Shown here: positions 24,319 to 59,684 of the stretch, in pieces
Layout: every line of letters starts with the position of its first letter
Numbering within the stretch: the first letter of the stretch is position 1
Assembly: GCA_021397835.1 (NCBI GenBank)
Contig: JAJFZO010000165.1
Span: 124,001 to 188,000, forward strand
Direction of reading: 5' to 3'
DNA: 64,000 nt
From: Moringa oleifera
Lineage: Eukaryota; Streptophyta; Magnoliopsida; Brassicales; Moringaceae
The notes under the pieces: generated by a model
Seen by the model: the letters and a program-made list of their open reading frames with translations, nothing else
Databases searched by the model: none
What the model was told of the DNA's origin: nothing
Position numbers and translations under genes: made by a program

Positions 24319-27300
24319 ATGGACCATGACACTGAAATTATAGGCGGAGATGCCTTGCAAGAAATTTCTTCAAAATTTATAGACTTCAAATCACATCCAA
24401 GAGTTAAGAGGCTTTCCTATCACCTACAAGTATTCCTTTCTTTAGAAGAAAGGCATTACAAATGAGGAAATCGATTAAGCCCATTGCCATGGTCCTGTAA
24501 GCACATTGTTTCATCACATGAACTTTTAGTATTTTGTGAAATATTTCCTGGCATCATCATTTCTTTCGTTTTCTTGATTTGTATCTTTTCTGTTGATTAT
24601 AGAATCCACCTTAAGTACTACAAATGGACAAAGTCCTACCTTGGATCAAGGTTAATAATGTGTCCTTGTCTTTTTATTTGTCTTTATAATGGTTTTGATA
24701 ACTTAGATGTGCTTTTAAGAAGCCATGAGTTTAACATGGCTTTTCATAAAAATAGATTGGACTTATACATGTTTGAGTGCTTGAAATTGAATCCTTGATC
24801 ATGACTAGCCTATGCATTACTAATGCACTTGCATGTCATATCCATTATCAATAATAGATGTGAAGTTGAAGTCATCTGAAAACATTCTACCACAAGCCAT
24901 AGCATCACTTTTACAATCTCTACCAACCAGTCATCCTAAACTATATTTGCTCTAGCAACTTCCCCATGGTCATGGTTTCATTGGTCATATACTTTTGCTA
25001 CTGTGGGGTTCCTGCTGTTTCAGGTGCCAGGACATTAATATTTTTAAATGTATTTATTTGGACCACCAGGTCAAGTAACTAAATGTCTTGCATGTTTTTT
25101 CTTACTTTGTATGTACTAAAAATTTGTTTGCTTGATTTAGTGATGTGCAATGTCTAGAATTTTGTTTTACTAAGGTTAAAGTCTTAGATTCTTAAGGTTG
25201 TTTTAGAAGATAATGACAACAAAGGGAAAAGATTAAGACCAAGTTTAATCCAAGAAACAACAAAAGCTAATAAAGTTGCTGCTGCAGTTGTAAATGCAGT
25301 AAAAGCAAGTCTAGGACTACTTAACTCAAAAAATGAAGGTTTCCGTGTAGATTCATTTAATTCTAGCAGTTAATTTCTAAAATTCTTCATTTTAAGAATG
25401 ACTATTACTCTATCTGCCTGTTTCTTGCAGCTGTCTTTCTCCTTTTTTCACACACACACAGAGACTTGCATATCCATGCACTCGAATCCAAGAACATAGA
25501 CTTCAAAAATTTGGCACATGTTTCCCCCTGCTAATTTAATATCTTGTTAGAGTGGAGAAACATCAAGGCCTTGACAAAATAGTTGGACATCCAAATAGCC
25601 AGTATGAGGTTAATAAGTAATTCACTTTGGAAATTAATAGGTGTAAAAGACAATGCACTATCATCAAAAAGAAGGCCAAAGATTGATACACTATATGCAT
25701 TAGATAGTGGTAGGTCATTTATCTTGTTAAACATAATGGAGACTAATTTTCTTTTTGTAATTTCTTTTTTCATGTATTTTTTGGTATGCTATATCTTCGT
25801 CTTATCTGTTTGGAATGAAAAATTTCAAAATACTTTATCCACAAGTTACTTCTTGTCTTTGGTGTTCTTATCAAGAATGAATAACCTATTCGTGAAGACA
25901 ATAGACTATAATCAGTTTTTCACAATAAATTCTTCTAATTCCATAGAGTTCTATGAATCATTCTTAAAGTTAATCTTTGGACAAAATATCTACAATCAGA
26001 TGCCATGTTTCCATTCTTGCCTGATGCCATGCTGCCATTCTTGTCTGAATTACATGATTAACAATTTAAGCTTGAGATTAACTTATGAACTTATTCATGA
26101 TTGTTTCTTATAATTCCTGTAACATTCAATTCAAGAGCTAAAATTGACTGAAAATTTTTTCCTCCTTTTCTTGATGATTAGTAAATAACTCTGGATGGTT
26201 GTGGTACCACCGTATATAAACTATTACATAGTACATGTTTCCTTGTCGAAGATCATGGTCTTTTAGGTTGAGTTTTTTCAAGAAATTTGTTGATTAATTT
26301 CCCTTTTCAATCATTTCATCTTCAAGTATGCAGCTTGATCAAACAAGATTTCGGAGTTCTTTTTGCACAATCAAGATAGTGCCTTCAAACCATCAACCGG
26401 ATAAAAATATGCTTAGTGGACTATTAAAATTTTGCAGGGTCATATGCTCAAAATAGTAGCCAATATTAAGTCAGTAAGAAATATTGAAGTTATATCTTAA
26501 ACATGAATCTTGGAATGTGACACTCCTTTGGATCTAAATATATTTAACACATAACACTTTACTTCTAACAAAAAAAAAAAATCTGAATCTTGGAATGTAA
26601 TTATCAACTTTTGTGTCTTACATGCACTAAAGAGGATGCTGAATCCTAACTCAAAATGACTTTTGCAAAGAAACATGCTACAGAGAACTTTTATTTTTTC
26701 ACCTATAACACATTATATATTCTTGACAGAAATTAATTGTGATATTCAAAATGGTTGGAGTGATTTGGTGGTAGTCACTGACTTATGCTTCAAGGATCTC
26801 AATTTGTGTGCATCTGTTTCATTCTTCATTATCCTTATTGTTCAACAAACTAGCACATTAAATTTTAAAAGGCAAGGTTCTAATTCTGGGTGCTTATTTT
26901 GCATATCTTATTGTTTGATGGGTGAAATTCAATTGTACTATTAAGTTTATTTTAATGGCTTGGGTTCACCTTTAATGAGGCTCTTATCAACAGTAAGATC
27001 TATGGCCTTTTTTGTTAATCACCACCCAAAATGTTATATGCAAGTAATCATTTCATTATAATTGGATGTTGCACATAGATGGCATGGATCAAAATGGTTA
27101 AATTAACAGCATTTCCTTCTATAAGGTTTTGATTATTGTTGTAGTTTTGTAAGGTGGCCCTTAGAATTATGATTCAGAAACACTGTATATGCCTCGGGCC
27201 TACTTGTATATTCTTCTAAATACTAAGATTTATTGTCTCACTTATTATGCTTTTCTGTAGGCTTGGACAGACCTGTAAAAGAAGTACCAAGAAAAGCTAA

Positions 27301-28030
27301 GTGTGATGGTTGTATGTATCATGTGTAAATGTATTATTTGGAGAATTAGGTAGTAATTATCTTTAGGATTTCTTAGCCAATTCTATTTTTTGATCTAGTC
27401 ATCATTTTCAAGATAAGATACTGGGACTAACCTCTTATGTTAACTTCCAAGAACCGTTGTTTCTTTCACTATTGACGTCAAGGACAAATGAAATCTCACA
27501 GAAAATATGGTGGTTTTTTTCTATGAAAATTAGTTTTCTAATTTATGAGGCAAAAACTTGAACTGTGTGTACTAATAGATAGACTTTTCACTGAAAACAT
27601 AAAGCATTTATGAAATTATTTGGATTTGGTATGATTAATTAGTTTTTGAATGATTTTCTTTATTAAACTATATAGTGAAAAGACTGTGAAAGAACTTCAA
27701 TTTCAAGATCATGCCAGTTACAAAGGTGTAAAGCCTCTTTATATTTCAGTAGCACGATATATATTTTTTCCTTTCCTTTTAGGATACTTTTTTCTAAATG
27801 ACTATTTTCATGAATTAAAGTCAATTAATTTTGCAGATTATGGTTGTTGTACAAAGAGGTGAGATAAGAATAAGAATACTCCTTAAGTTTCTTAATAACG
27901 AACTTTTAACCATTTCTATTATTGCCATAAATGCTGGCTTTCTCTATATGATTTTAGGATCTTATTGATTCACCCCCAAATCTTGATCAACCACTACCAA
28001 ATGCTCACAAGGCTCTTAGAATTAAGTCAA
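24319..28030 (+). pseudogene. Exon-like remnants of an unidentified gene
   Basis: Blocks with coding character on the plus strand: 24319-24465, 48 codons (MDHDTEIIGGDALQEISSKF; SHPRVKRLSYHLQVFLSLEE); about 25202-25375 (KGKRLRPSLIQETTKANKVA; AAVVNAVKASLGLLNS); about 27261-27312 after tctgtag (LDRPVKEVPRKAKC); about 27670-27726 (EKTVKELQFQDHASYK) before a GT; about 27960-28030 after gattttag (DLIDSPPNLDQPLPNAHKAL). Several are bounded by plausible splice sites, but frames do not join convincingly and stops intervene. I do not recognise the family. It may be a decayed gene or a real gene with small exons I could not assemble. Confidence 0.35.
25583..26113 (+). CDS. Long ORF of 176 codons, unknown
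   Basis: This is the longest uninterrupted frame in the window. It is hydrophobic with Phe/Leu-rich stretches around residues 50-80, and contains a near-exact 24-bp tandem repeat giving MPCFHSCL/MPCCHSCL at about residues 138-154. It has no recognisable domain, lies in AT-rich DNA within the remnant cluster, and may be fortuitous. Confidence 0.15.
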   Translation: MDIQIASMRLISNSLWKLIGVKDNALSSKRRPKIDTLYALDSGRSFILLNIMETNFLFVISFFMYFLVCYIFVLSVWNEKFQNTLSTSYFLSLVFLSRMNNLFVKTIDYNQFFTINSSNSIEFYESFLKLIFGQNIYNQMPCFHSCLMPCCHSCLNYMINNLSLRLTYELIHDCFL

Positions 28031-28049
28031 CCCACTTGTGACTTATTTG

Positions 28050-30390
28050 ATTAAGCATAAAATCGATTTTATAATTAGACTGAAAGTGCTAAAAATGTCA
28101 AACTATCTCTCTCTTTATGCTTTTGTGATACTTTTGTCCTTATTTAGTCTTAAAGCATCATTTTGTTTTGTTTTACCACAAGTTTACCTCTCAATCCAAT
28201 GGTAACAGTGTAGTTCAGTGGAGGCATCATAATAATTTGACACACATATGATGCAATGAGTCTTCAATTGATTAGTGCCCAGGTTCAACCGGCTAGGTGC
28301 CTCCCTAGTCACTTAGCTAGAAGCTACTAATGTTATATGATATTCAAAACCAATAGTCTGAAGAAGGTCAGTTATGAAGAGTCAGTTGCTAGTAGTTTGG
28401 CTGAAGGTTTGCTATAATATTAGAATTTGGCAGTGAGCAGATATTTGTTATAAAGGTAACTAAGGAGATTCGATGTGAAGGTAATGCTCTGTTATAGAGT
28501 TTGAAATGCATTTCCTCGGTCAACCAGGAAAATGAAATTAGACTCTGTTCTTAGTTCTGTGATTTGAAATTTAAGTTCCTAAGATAAATTATTCAAATTG
28601 TATAAAAAAAAACTTTATTTTTGAGTTGTAAATTACAGTTGGGTGGATTTCTTGTTGACAATAAAAGACTAATCGATTTTTAGACTTCTCCAATATATAG
28701 ACAAAAAACTAATAAGGTAAAAAGCATGCACATAATGTACATCATTCAAATTATCGATCTCCAAAGTCAACATCAAAGCACAATATGAAGAATCAACAAT
28801 GTTAATTTAATGTCAAATATATTTTTAAATTTCATGTCCAAGCTATTTATAGACAACTACAAAAAGTTCACACAATGATGTTTTGGAATAGCAGTATTTT
28901 TGAAGTATTTTTGAAAAATCCAATGGATGCTTTAAAATTTTCAAATGTTAACGCTATTGAGAATATCTACTCGTAAAATAAAAGCATCATAATGATACAT
29001 TTTTTAAAATTCAAAAAAATCATATATGTATTTGTATAACATTTGTGAATGTAAACATGTATATGTTTAGATATCAGTGTATGGATGAATTCATACATGT
29101 AAATATATGTATGCATGCAAACAAAGTATACATGATATGCAGGGAAAAAAAAAATTAAACAATGAAGGACATTTAAAGGGGCTATACTAATTACTATAAA
29201 AATAGCCTTTTTCTTCTAATAAGTAAAATCTTTACTCAAAAATGATGAATTGTTAAAAGAAACTACACTAGTCAACCAATTATGAATTGTCACAAAAAAG
29301 AAGCTTATATTCACATGATGCTTACACGACACATTCTAAAAGGAAAGGAGATCCATGCAAAGATGACATAATTATATAAAATCAAGTTGTTAACAATTCA
29401 CTGTCATATAAAATTTCATAAAAAATTGTCATACATGAGCCTTTTTGAAATAAAATGAAGGATCATATTACCTCAAATGTTATTCTTATCTTGAAAATTG
29501 AAACATGAAAATAAGTATTACTCAAAAAGAAAACCTCATAAAAATTCATTGAAATGATGTGTAAAAATCAAGTAATTGTCTTTCCTCATACCTAAGCAAA
29601 TACAAGCTTAAGTTCGTAATCTATTGGCCTAGAAAGAACAAAGTTTTTATAACTTATTAAAACTTCAATTAGATAACAATGATAACTTCAAGTAAAAACA
29701 TAACTATAATGATGATAGATAAAACACAAAATTAAATAATAGAAAGATAAGTACTTATCCACACAACTACACTTCTTTGCTAACCATATTGATCAAGCAT
29801 AATTCTTTAGTTAAGTAATAATTATTGAACATCTTGCAAAAAAAAAAAAAAATTATATGTGTTATACACCCTTAGTAATATTGAAGATATCCACCCCACC
29901 ATTTCTCTCACAACCTACCAATTCTTTTACATCCTTAATCACATTCAATGGTTGCAAAAATTCTTCGTTACCCACAAACTTTTAGGATCAATAATAAAAG
30001 CAATCATAATTAAGATTACTACTATCTTTCTATTTCTAGTCTGCCTAAACCTTATGCTATGAGGAGGACCAAATAAGTATGTGAAATCTACATAGTAAAA
30101 AAGATAAAGAAAAATCATAATCTAAAGCAAGTTTCTCTATCAAACATATGCTCACTACCTAATCAAAGACATCATGATTGAATAATGAAAGCCATAATCC
30201 CAAAATCTTGAATCCTGGTGACAATACTCCATTTGTTAACTTGGTTATTTAGTTCCATTATCCATTAGGGTAAGAAGACCTAAGTTGCATGACATGCATC
30301 ACATTCCATAACTGACAAGCTTGTTATTTAACATTCAATGCTAAATTTTAAGTTTTCTAGGAAAAGGAAATCCAAATTGGAAATTATACA
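28050..30390. other. Intergenic, no gene recognised
   Basis: AT-rich with only short frames (for example 29859-30062). Nothing assignable was found. Confidence 0.4.
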
Positions 30391-30393
30391 TAC

Positions 30394-30545
30394 CTTATCA
30401 TCACGTTCTCCCAGAAGCTCCAATGTAGCAGAGTGCCTCCCTTTTAGTGCTTCTAGTTGCGCCTCCCCTTTAGTGCTTTTAGCTCTACCATTATACCAAG
30501 TGGCAAGAAAGCCTCAACCCATAATTTTTCACATTGCAAGCAAAT
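30394..30545 (-). pseudogene. Relic exon of golgin candidate 5 / TMF-like gene
   Basis: The 152-nt block is bounded by acceptor ttttacttag and donor AAG|GTATGT. It reads ICLQCEKLWVEAFLPLGIMV, ELKALKGEAQLEALKGRHSA, TLELLGERDDK. This matches the conserved C-terminal segment of plant golgin candidate 5 (a Golgi coiled-coil tether with a TMF domain), where the family has CEKL...LPGI..ELEALRRRHSAALELMGERDE. The unit ELKALKG/QLEALKG is internally duplicated here. No neighbouring exons are visible on either side, so it appears to be an isolated fragment. Confidence 0.6.
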
Positions 30546-31189
30546 CTAAGTAAAGTTTATTAGTTTAAGAAATTTAGAGCCTATTAATATGATGAAAAGC
30601 CATTTAGCGTTTTGGTAAACATGAAAATATATTAACTTACTTTTATGATCATTTTGAGAACTCGACCAGAATCGTATATTGATTCCATTGATACCTTATG
30701 TGAATTGAAAATAGTATTCATATATTAAAAGTTATTATCATCTTAACACATATGACGACTAAAATATACAGCTACCAAAAATTATCAAATCTACAATAAC
30801 AATAATTAGAACATATATAGCCTTAGAATAAATAGTGCGATAGTATCTACATACAAAAGTTGAAAAAATAAAATAACCAAAAGAGACATAAATGATGCAA
30901 GTTTCCGTCTTTTTCAGAAAACATTACTTAAAAGGCACTGTGGAGTATCCAATGCAAATACCAAATAAAAAAGTTTATCTTGTATACTTAAACAAAAAAT
31001 TAGAAGGATTATATAATTTATTGAGTGTTCAAACAATAGTGCTCAAAGATCTTTTCCGCTTAAAAAATTCATCAAATATACAATTACATACAAAAACAAG
31101 GTAAAAGACTGCAAACAATAATATTACAAATTGAGAGTAACAGACAAAAAGAATGCCTTTTTTTGGTTGCATGCAAAGAATAAAGCAAA

Positions 31190-32370
31190 CATGCAAACAA
31201 AATGAGGTGTTCCCAAAAAGGATCTAGAAATACTATAAACACCCATAATCGAACAACATTTACTAGTCGCTACTTATTATTTAGTTTGTTAATCTCCATA
31301 AAAATATCAACTTCAAGGAAAAAAGGATTAACTGGATTAAAAAACAGAGGTGACCAAAAAATTGACCTTCATTGAAATAAAGAAGACTGAAGAAAAAAGT
31401 TCAATTTGTATGCTTAGAAACAAGAGTGGAATCGGTACTTAATTTATTGGATGTTAAATCAACAGTCGTCACAAGTTTATACAGTTCAAAAACTTCATCA
31501 TGAAATGTATATAGAATTACATACGTAATAACGAGATAGACATCTAGATAGGCAAGTGATAAATTAAAAGTAGGAGAGAAAAAGTCTATCTTATTTTGGT
31601 TGCATGCACAAGAATAAGGCATGTCTCATATTGATTGATACCTATTCATTTCTTGACTCCATATAACTATAACTTACAAAAAAAAAAAAACCTATGTCTC
31701 ATCGAAATAAATTTGTAAAGTAGTGGATTAAGACTATTTATCAACAAAAGAATATTTAAAAATGAAGGCTCAATGTTTTTATTTTTTTATTCTACTTAAA
31801 CAGTTGCACATTAAAAACAAGTACAATTCACAAGACTAAAATCAATCGTAACCTATAGCGACTTATAAACGTGAGGTGTTTTAAAAAAAAATCTACAAAT
31901 ACCATAGATAGACTTAATTGAATAACTGCATGTTGATTAATTTGTCGATCTACATAAAAACATCAAATGCAAAGAAAGAAAAAAGAACATGATTAAATAA
32001 TAAAAGTGATCAAAAGAAAGATGAACTTGGCTGAAATAATAAAAGTGACCAGAAAATTAACTTTCTTTGAAATAAAAAAGTTTAAACAAAAAAGTTCATT
32101 TTGTATAATCAAAAAGAAAAGTGAAAGCATTGCCTAGTTTATTGCGCATTAAATCAAGAGTTTGCTAAAAAAACTTCATCAAGAAATGTATATGCAATTA
32201 CATACATAAACAAAGAGGTTAAGTAAACAAGCTGACTATAGGTTGAAAAAAAAAAAAACTGCGTCATGAGAGTAGTTGTCATAGATTCTGAAAGGTGAGG
32301 TGTTCTTAAATAAGATCTATAAATGTAATAAATAGATACACAACACTTACCAAGTGTAATTTTTACTGAT
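31190..32370. repeat. Degenerate repeat in about three copies
   Basis: Related segments begin at about 31203, 31872 and 32297 (GAGGTGTT...AATCTA.AAAT). The first two continue in parallel for about 300 bp (AAGTTCA.TTTGTAT; AATTACATAC). Much diverged; origin unknown, possibly an old element. Confidence 0.5.
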
Positions 32371-35300
32371 TTTCATGATAAATCTTGGTAAGGAACAAGC
32401 AAAGGAAGGCCTAAATCGAAAGGTCTTAATCATAAGAAAGATTGCTTGATGAATAAGTTCATCAAACAAATAATTGGAGGCCTAATACTAAAGAAAATGA
32501 CTATAAAGTTATGAATCTACTATAGCAATATTCCTAAGATCTCGTCAACTTTCATAGAAAGAATAAAATTAGAGGAACTCTGAGTACACATGATTGTACG
32601 CAAAAACTTAAACACGTCTCTAGTTCCCCAACGTTACAGTTAAACAGCCCCTTAGCTGCTTCAAAAATTATGAAATGACTTACACCTCTTAGGCCATGTG
32701 TATTGGCATTGGTTATAGGAGAGAAAAGTCAGTAGGAAACTAGAAATATGTTCATACCTCAAAATTTCGTTATTCTAATATCAAGATTCTATTTCACTCC
32801 TTTATGAACATCAGGCTCTACGAGTTAATAAAAATGAAGAAAAAAAAAAGTAAAAATCACCAAAACGGTACAAACATCTAAATCCTTACAAAACATCTAG
32901 GAGTCGTACAATACACTACCTTTCCAAAAGTGTGAAGAAAGTTTAGAAAAAAATTAAGAAAAAAAAGATTTTTATAAGCCAAGACACAGATTTGCTCCTT
33001 TAAATATGCATAGTTTCTTATTTTAGAGGTATCTTGATGAAGATCTTAAAGAGATCTTATGGAGAAGATATCAAAGAATCTTGCATAGTAGTTATGATAA
33101 ATTATCCCTGATAATCTGGATCAATCCCATATTCTGAATACTTGCTATCCAGTTGTGGGTTTCGACTATCATAGAGCAACCTTTACAATATTGGATCTCT
33201 AATGGGCAAATATGCCAATGGTGGCCAGGTTTATTAAGAATATTCTTGTCGAGTTGAGTCGATTTTACTATAATGTGGCACTTCCATACTAGCTATTCAG
33301 GATCTTGGTGACGTGTTTACTTTTGATTGGTAATGTGTCCGTTATGAAAATAATAGTATTTGTTTTGACAAAAAGAAAAATCAAGCATGAGAAAGCAAAT
33401 GTTCTCTGTTCCATTTTAAAATAGGTTTTTTGCCAAATTTTCATTGAGTAAGAATATCTGATGTAAATGCTTAGGAGTTTTTAAAAAGTATAGATCTACT
33501 AACCAAATTAAAGATATGTTCTTGGATAATCATGAATAAACTAGAAAGATAAGATTAAGCCACATAATAAATGATATCATCCTAACCGTAATGGCAATCG
33601 ATTCCTCAACATGTTTAGAAAGATTTGGTGATTGGCTAAAAAAATAAAGAAAAGGAAAAAAATAATTAATGTATTGGTAATTGCATTTATAATTATTTGT
33701 TTAATATTTTCAATAAAAAGAAAATGCCTAGTGATTGAGGTATTATGCCCTATTTGGTAAAAAAAATAATTAATGTATTGGTAATTATTTTTATAATATT
33801 TTTAAAAATAAATTTTACATATAAATGTTTAATTTGATTCAAATCAATTTTTTATTTTAATTTTTTTAAATAATAATTTAAATTAAAAATTTTATATAAT
33901 AAATTTTAATTTAAAATTTTTTATAAATATAAGTAAATATACACGATATTATTTCAAAAAATTTTATAAATTTTTTAATTTTAAAAATAAATTTTTTGTG
34001 AATTATTAAATTTTTTAACAATGTAAAATTTTTTAAAAATTGTATACTCAAAAAATTTATGAATTTCTTTTATGATAGCAATCTGAGTTTTTTTTTTTTA
34101 GTTTATGAAAAATCTCAAGTTAAAATTTATTGTATAAAATTTTTAATTTAAATTTTTTATAAAAATTAAAAATAAAGATTAATTGAAACAAAATTGATAT
34201 TTCATACATAAAATCGGTAAAAAAATTACAAAAACATAAATAATATAAACTTTTATTTTAATATTTACTTTTTCTTTCATTTAGATACAAATTTTTTGAC
34301 AATTATTGTTGAGGCTGGAGAAACGTAGGAAATTGAGCTTACTAATGACAACTTTGGGCTCCTTCTAAAATAAGTTACAAGGTTGTTTGATTGTGATTTA
34401 TCCCCATAATGTGGCGTAGTAGACTTTGTAATGAGATAAATTGAAAAAATGAATGTATTTAATGACCATGAATGGATCTAAAACCCTTACTAAGAATGAG
34501 ATGAAATTACAAATTGAAATCACCAGTTAAGCTACCCTAATATGTTTAACTCAATAAACAAGTCAATGAATACATTTTATTCACTTACTTTGCCATGAAT
34601 TTTCTTCAAAATTTTAATTGTGAAAAACAAACTGATTTAACCAATAAAATTCTTCAAAATATTTTAAAATAAAATTACAAAGTCACCATGTTCTATGAAC
34701 TGTTTGAAAAACTAACACGGAGAACACTTTTAAAAAACTTAAAAATTTAATATTTATTTTCAAAGATAAAATATTATTAAACAGTTTATTTATTTATTTT
34801 CTCTTCCATAAATTTTGATATATATTTTTTTAAATTATTATTATAATGACATCAGCATTACCTCATCAACACTGAAGGTTTGGCGCCCGTCTTCATTGTC
34901 TTTAGCTTGATATTTCTCTTCCAGAGAAATTTTTTTTTAAAATATATATTTATCATTTTAAAGATAAAAATCATATAACATTTTGATTACCTCATATTAT
35001 CAAATTTAAAAAATTACTTCAAAAAGCTACAAAAGTGATTCACATATTTTCCCCCACAAGAACATTAGAAGCCCTTAAAATTCCGCTCACCAAGCTTATA
35101 CAGCCAATTCATTTTGTCATATCCATATATCTTAAAATTTGATCCATATATACTTGTAAAATTATGCTCCATAAGCTAATGTTCACATAAGACCAAAAGA
35201 TTAATATGTATCGTTGCCTTCATTCACACCAGCATATGCCCTGGGGCTTTTGGGTATCATAGAGTCACAAAAAGATGACATCAGCTAATACAAAATGAAA

Positions 35301-35407
35301 AGCATATTGAACTAAATCACAACATCGAAAAGAAAATGAAAAGAGCACATTTCAAGCACTTAAATAAAACCAGTATTCCAGGTTCTACAACTAGTGAGGT
35401 GAATCCA
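32371..35407. other. Intergenic, AT-rich
   Basis: No gene recognised. A minus-strand block at about 34868-34925 (EKYQAKDNEDGRQTFSVDE) is open and ends at a good donor (GATGAG|GTAATG), but it is isolated and not assigned. SMC3 transcripts probably terminate somewhere within or upstream of this stretch; no clear poly(A) signal was pinned down. Confidence 0.35.
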
Positions 35408-35869
35408 TTAACATTCAATATGTCTCCAAGAAAATATGTCGAACATGAAAGTCCTACAAAAATAAATAAATAAATGAAACATAACAGAACAAGATTTACA
35501 AGCAACAAACAGAATAAAAGATAAAATCCTAATTCTGTATAGAGTTAACTTAGCATCTACACAGGTAGAATTCCACATGTATAGCATAACAATTCTAGCA
35601 TCTGCTTCCAGAGAATGCTTCAAACTATCTGGCGCCTGATTTACATGAAAATGGACAAAATATTTTACAGTATACATACCCATGGAACTTTGCCGCACTA
35701 CAGAAACAGATATTACATCTAAAGCTTCATAATGAAAAAGAATAGCATATGAAAGAGACAGAAAGAGAACATAATTAACGTAATGGTGCACCTGTTGTTC
35801 AGCAATGTCTATCATAGCATTGGATTCCATCGGCATCTCAACGATTCTTTTAGCATACAAGTCACCCAT
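35408..35869 (-). CDS. 153-codon ORF just downstream of SMC3, unknown
   Basis: It opens 60 bp after the SMC3 stop codon on the same strand (MGDLYAKRIVEMPMESNAMI...). The first 26 codons, up to a possible donor at CAACAG|GTGCAC (about 35792), look more protein-like than the hydrophobic remainder. It would lie in the SMC3 3' UTR. No known domain; probably 3' UTR plus chance frame. Confidence 0.15.
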   Translation of the reverse strand: MGDLYAKRIVEMPMESNAMIDIAEQQVHHYVNYVLFLSLSYAILFHYEALDVISVSVVRQSSMGMYTVKYFVHFHVNQAPDSLKHSLEADARIVMLYMWNSTCVDAKLTLYRIRILSFILFVACKSCSVMFHLFIYFCRTFMFDIFSWRHIEC

Positions 35870-35929
35870 ATCACCTCGGCAAACTCATTTTTAAGCATAT
35901 GAATACAGAGAGTTGGCAAATGTTCCACC

Positions 35930-57974
<22,045 letters not shown>

Positions 57975-57975
57975 G

Positions 57976-59200
57976 CTGGAATTACCAGATTATAACACGT
58001 CTGTCAAAGTATCAACAAAATAATAATGAGAGGTAATTGCAAAATATAAAATATATCCATGTATACATAACCCAAAATTTGTTTTCAAGAAAGCAAAGAA
58101 AAAGAAAAAAGAGGTTGCCACTGTCATAAAGAACAACTAAATGGATGTACCAAAGGTTTTATAGGCCAGAATATTGATAGACCAATCAAGTCAGGGAAAG
58201 GTAACAATGGAACTATTATATTAGCAATACAAGATCAATCTCCTCATGATGGAGAAAAGAAAACATTGAAGTGCTGATTCCTATAATATTAACCTATACT
58301 TTGAGCATTACAACAAACTTTACTGTTGTCAAACACTATGGAATTAGAATTCTGAAAGTGCATCTCATGTTTTGTATTATGGGCTAAAAAGGAACAGAAT
58401 AATAATGCAGAAAAAACATTTTCAAATGAAGAGAGTACCTCCAAAACGATGAAAAACAGTACCTTAACTATGACTGTTTTATCAGTGTCAAAGAAATAAA
58501 CATGGTATTTTATAACAAATTTCAAGGAATTACAGAACTCTAGCAACAAATGATTTCTAAAACATTTGACAAGCCATTCTTAAGCAGATCATATTACCAC
58601 AGAAAAATCACTTCTCGTGCTTTTCAAAAGTCAAGCTATTGAAATTTTCGCTTTGGAAGCATGAAAAAGTGCTTCCAGAACATATTTGTCCGAAATTGAG
58701 ACCAAACAGCGATGAACCACCAGTGCAACTTAGGGTTTCGAGCTTAGGAAAAAGATTGAACTCCTTAGTAACAAACCCTAGGTGTACATGATGCTGCAAA
58801 TGAAGCAAAAGGGATGACGAACTACTTAAAAGATGAAGCCAGAGTTTTCACCAAAAGTTGAAAAAAACCTATAACATACAGCAGTTAATTAAATAAAAGG
58901 GTAATCAAAGCATCGACTTACTAAATTATTCGTTAATTGAGCTCATGTCCAGGAACGAGAAAACCCGAGAGGGAGAGAGATAAGAGTGTTGGACTTGCAG
59001 TAGAAAATCGGAGAACCAAGTCTGCGAGTTGGAATTTGGTCGCGTTATTTTTCTGTTCGAGTAACGTACAACGGCGGATGTTAGCAACCCAGTCACGACA
59101 AAAACATGAGCGAAAATAAGGGCGGGCAATTGGAAAATTGGGTAGTTTGCTAAGATGCGCCGTTCCAGCACGACCAGAGGTAGTGGTGGTGTTTGTTGGT
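57976..59200 (-). other. SMC3: SMC3 5' UTR exon and 5' UTR intron
   Basis: The start codon at 57974-57972 lies one base after an acceptor (ttccag|C-ATG), so the leader must be spliced. A good donor, AATTTA|GTAAGT, lies at 58922/58921, giving a leader intron of about 946 bp (57976-58921). The leader exon would run from 58922 up to roughly 59170-59200; the transcription start is inferred, not seen. ATG-headed frames in the intron region (for example 58608-58808) are treated as non-coding. Confidence 0.6.
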
Positions 59201-59250
59201 AGAGTCTACATTATTCCCAGGCCAGCCAAACTTCCATCACACGTGGGTAC
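59105..59250 (-). promoter_or_regulatory. SMC3 promoter region with E2F-like and G-box motifs
   Basis: On the minus strand ATTGCCCG at 59130-59123 fits the plant E2F consensus WTTSSCSS. A G-box core CACGTG lies at 59240-59245. E2F sites are common in plant genes expressed at S phase, which suits a cohesin subunit, but use of this site is inferred. No clear TATA box was found near the predicted start. Confidence 0.4.
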
Positions 59251-59684
59251 TATTGCAGAAACGACACAGTTTGGATTCTCTCAAAAGGTTTTAACACGAA
59301 ACTGGAAGATTAATTGAGTAAGATACGATAATACAATAAATGGTCAACGTTATATAAAATTTGAAAAGGTAAACATTATTTAGAATTATGATCTTTACAT
59401 TATCTTTTTAAATAAACACTAAGTTTTAAAATATATCCAAACTAACTTTGATTTTTTAATTTTGTCCAAATTGAACCTTAATTGCAAACGTTATTCAAAT
59501 TAATTTTTTCTGTGAGGGCATTATCGTCCATTAAATCATTCATTCCCTTCTCTTTAGAGAAAACACAGAGCCTTGTTGCTCAAAGAGAGAGAAGAGAAAG
59601 ATAAAGAGGAGAAAGAAAAGAAAAGTTATAAATTAATCGGGATTTTGTTATTGAAGAATCGAGTATTAGTGATATATATACTAA

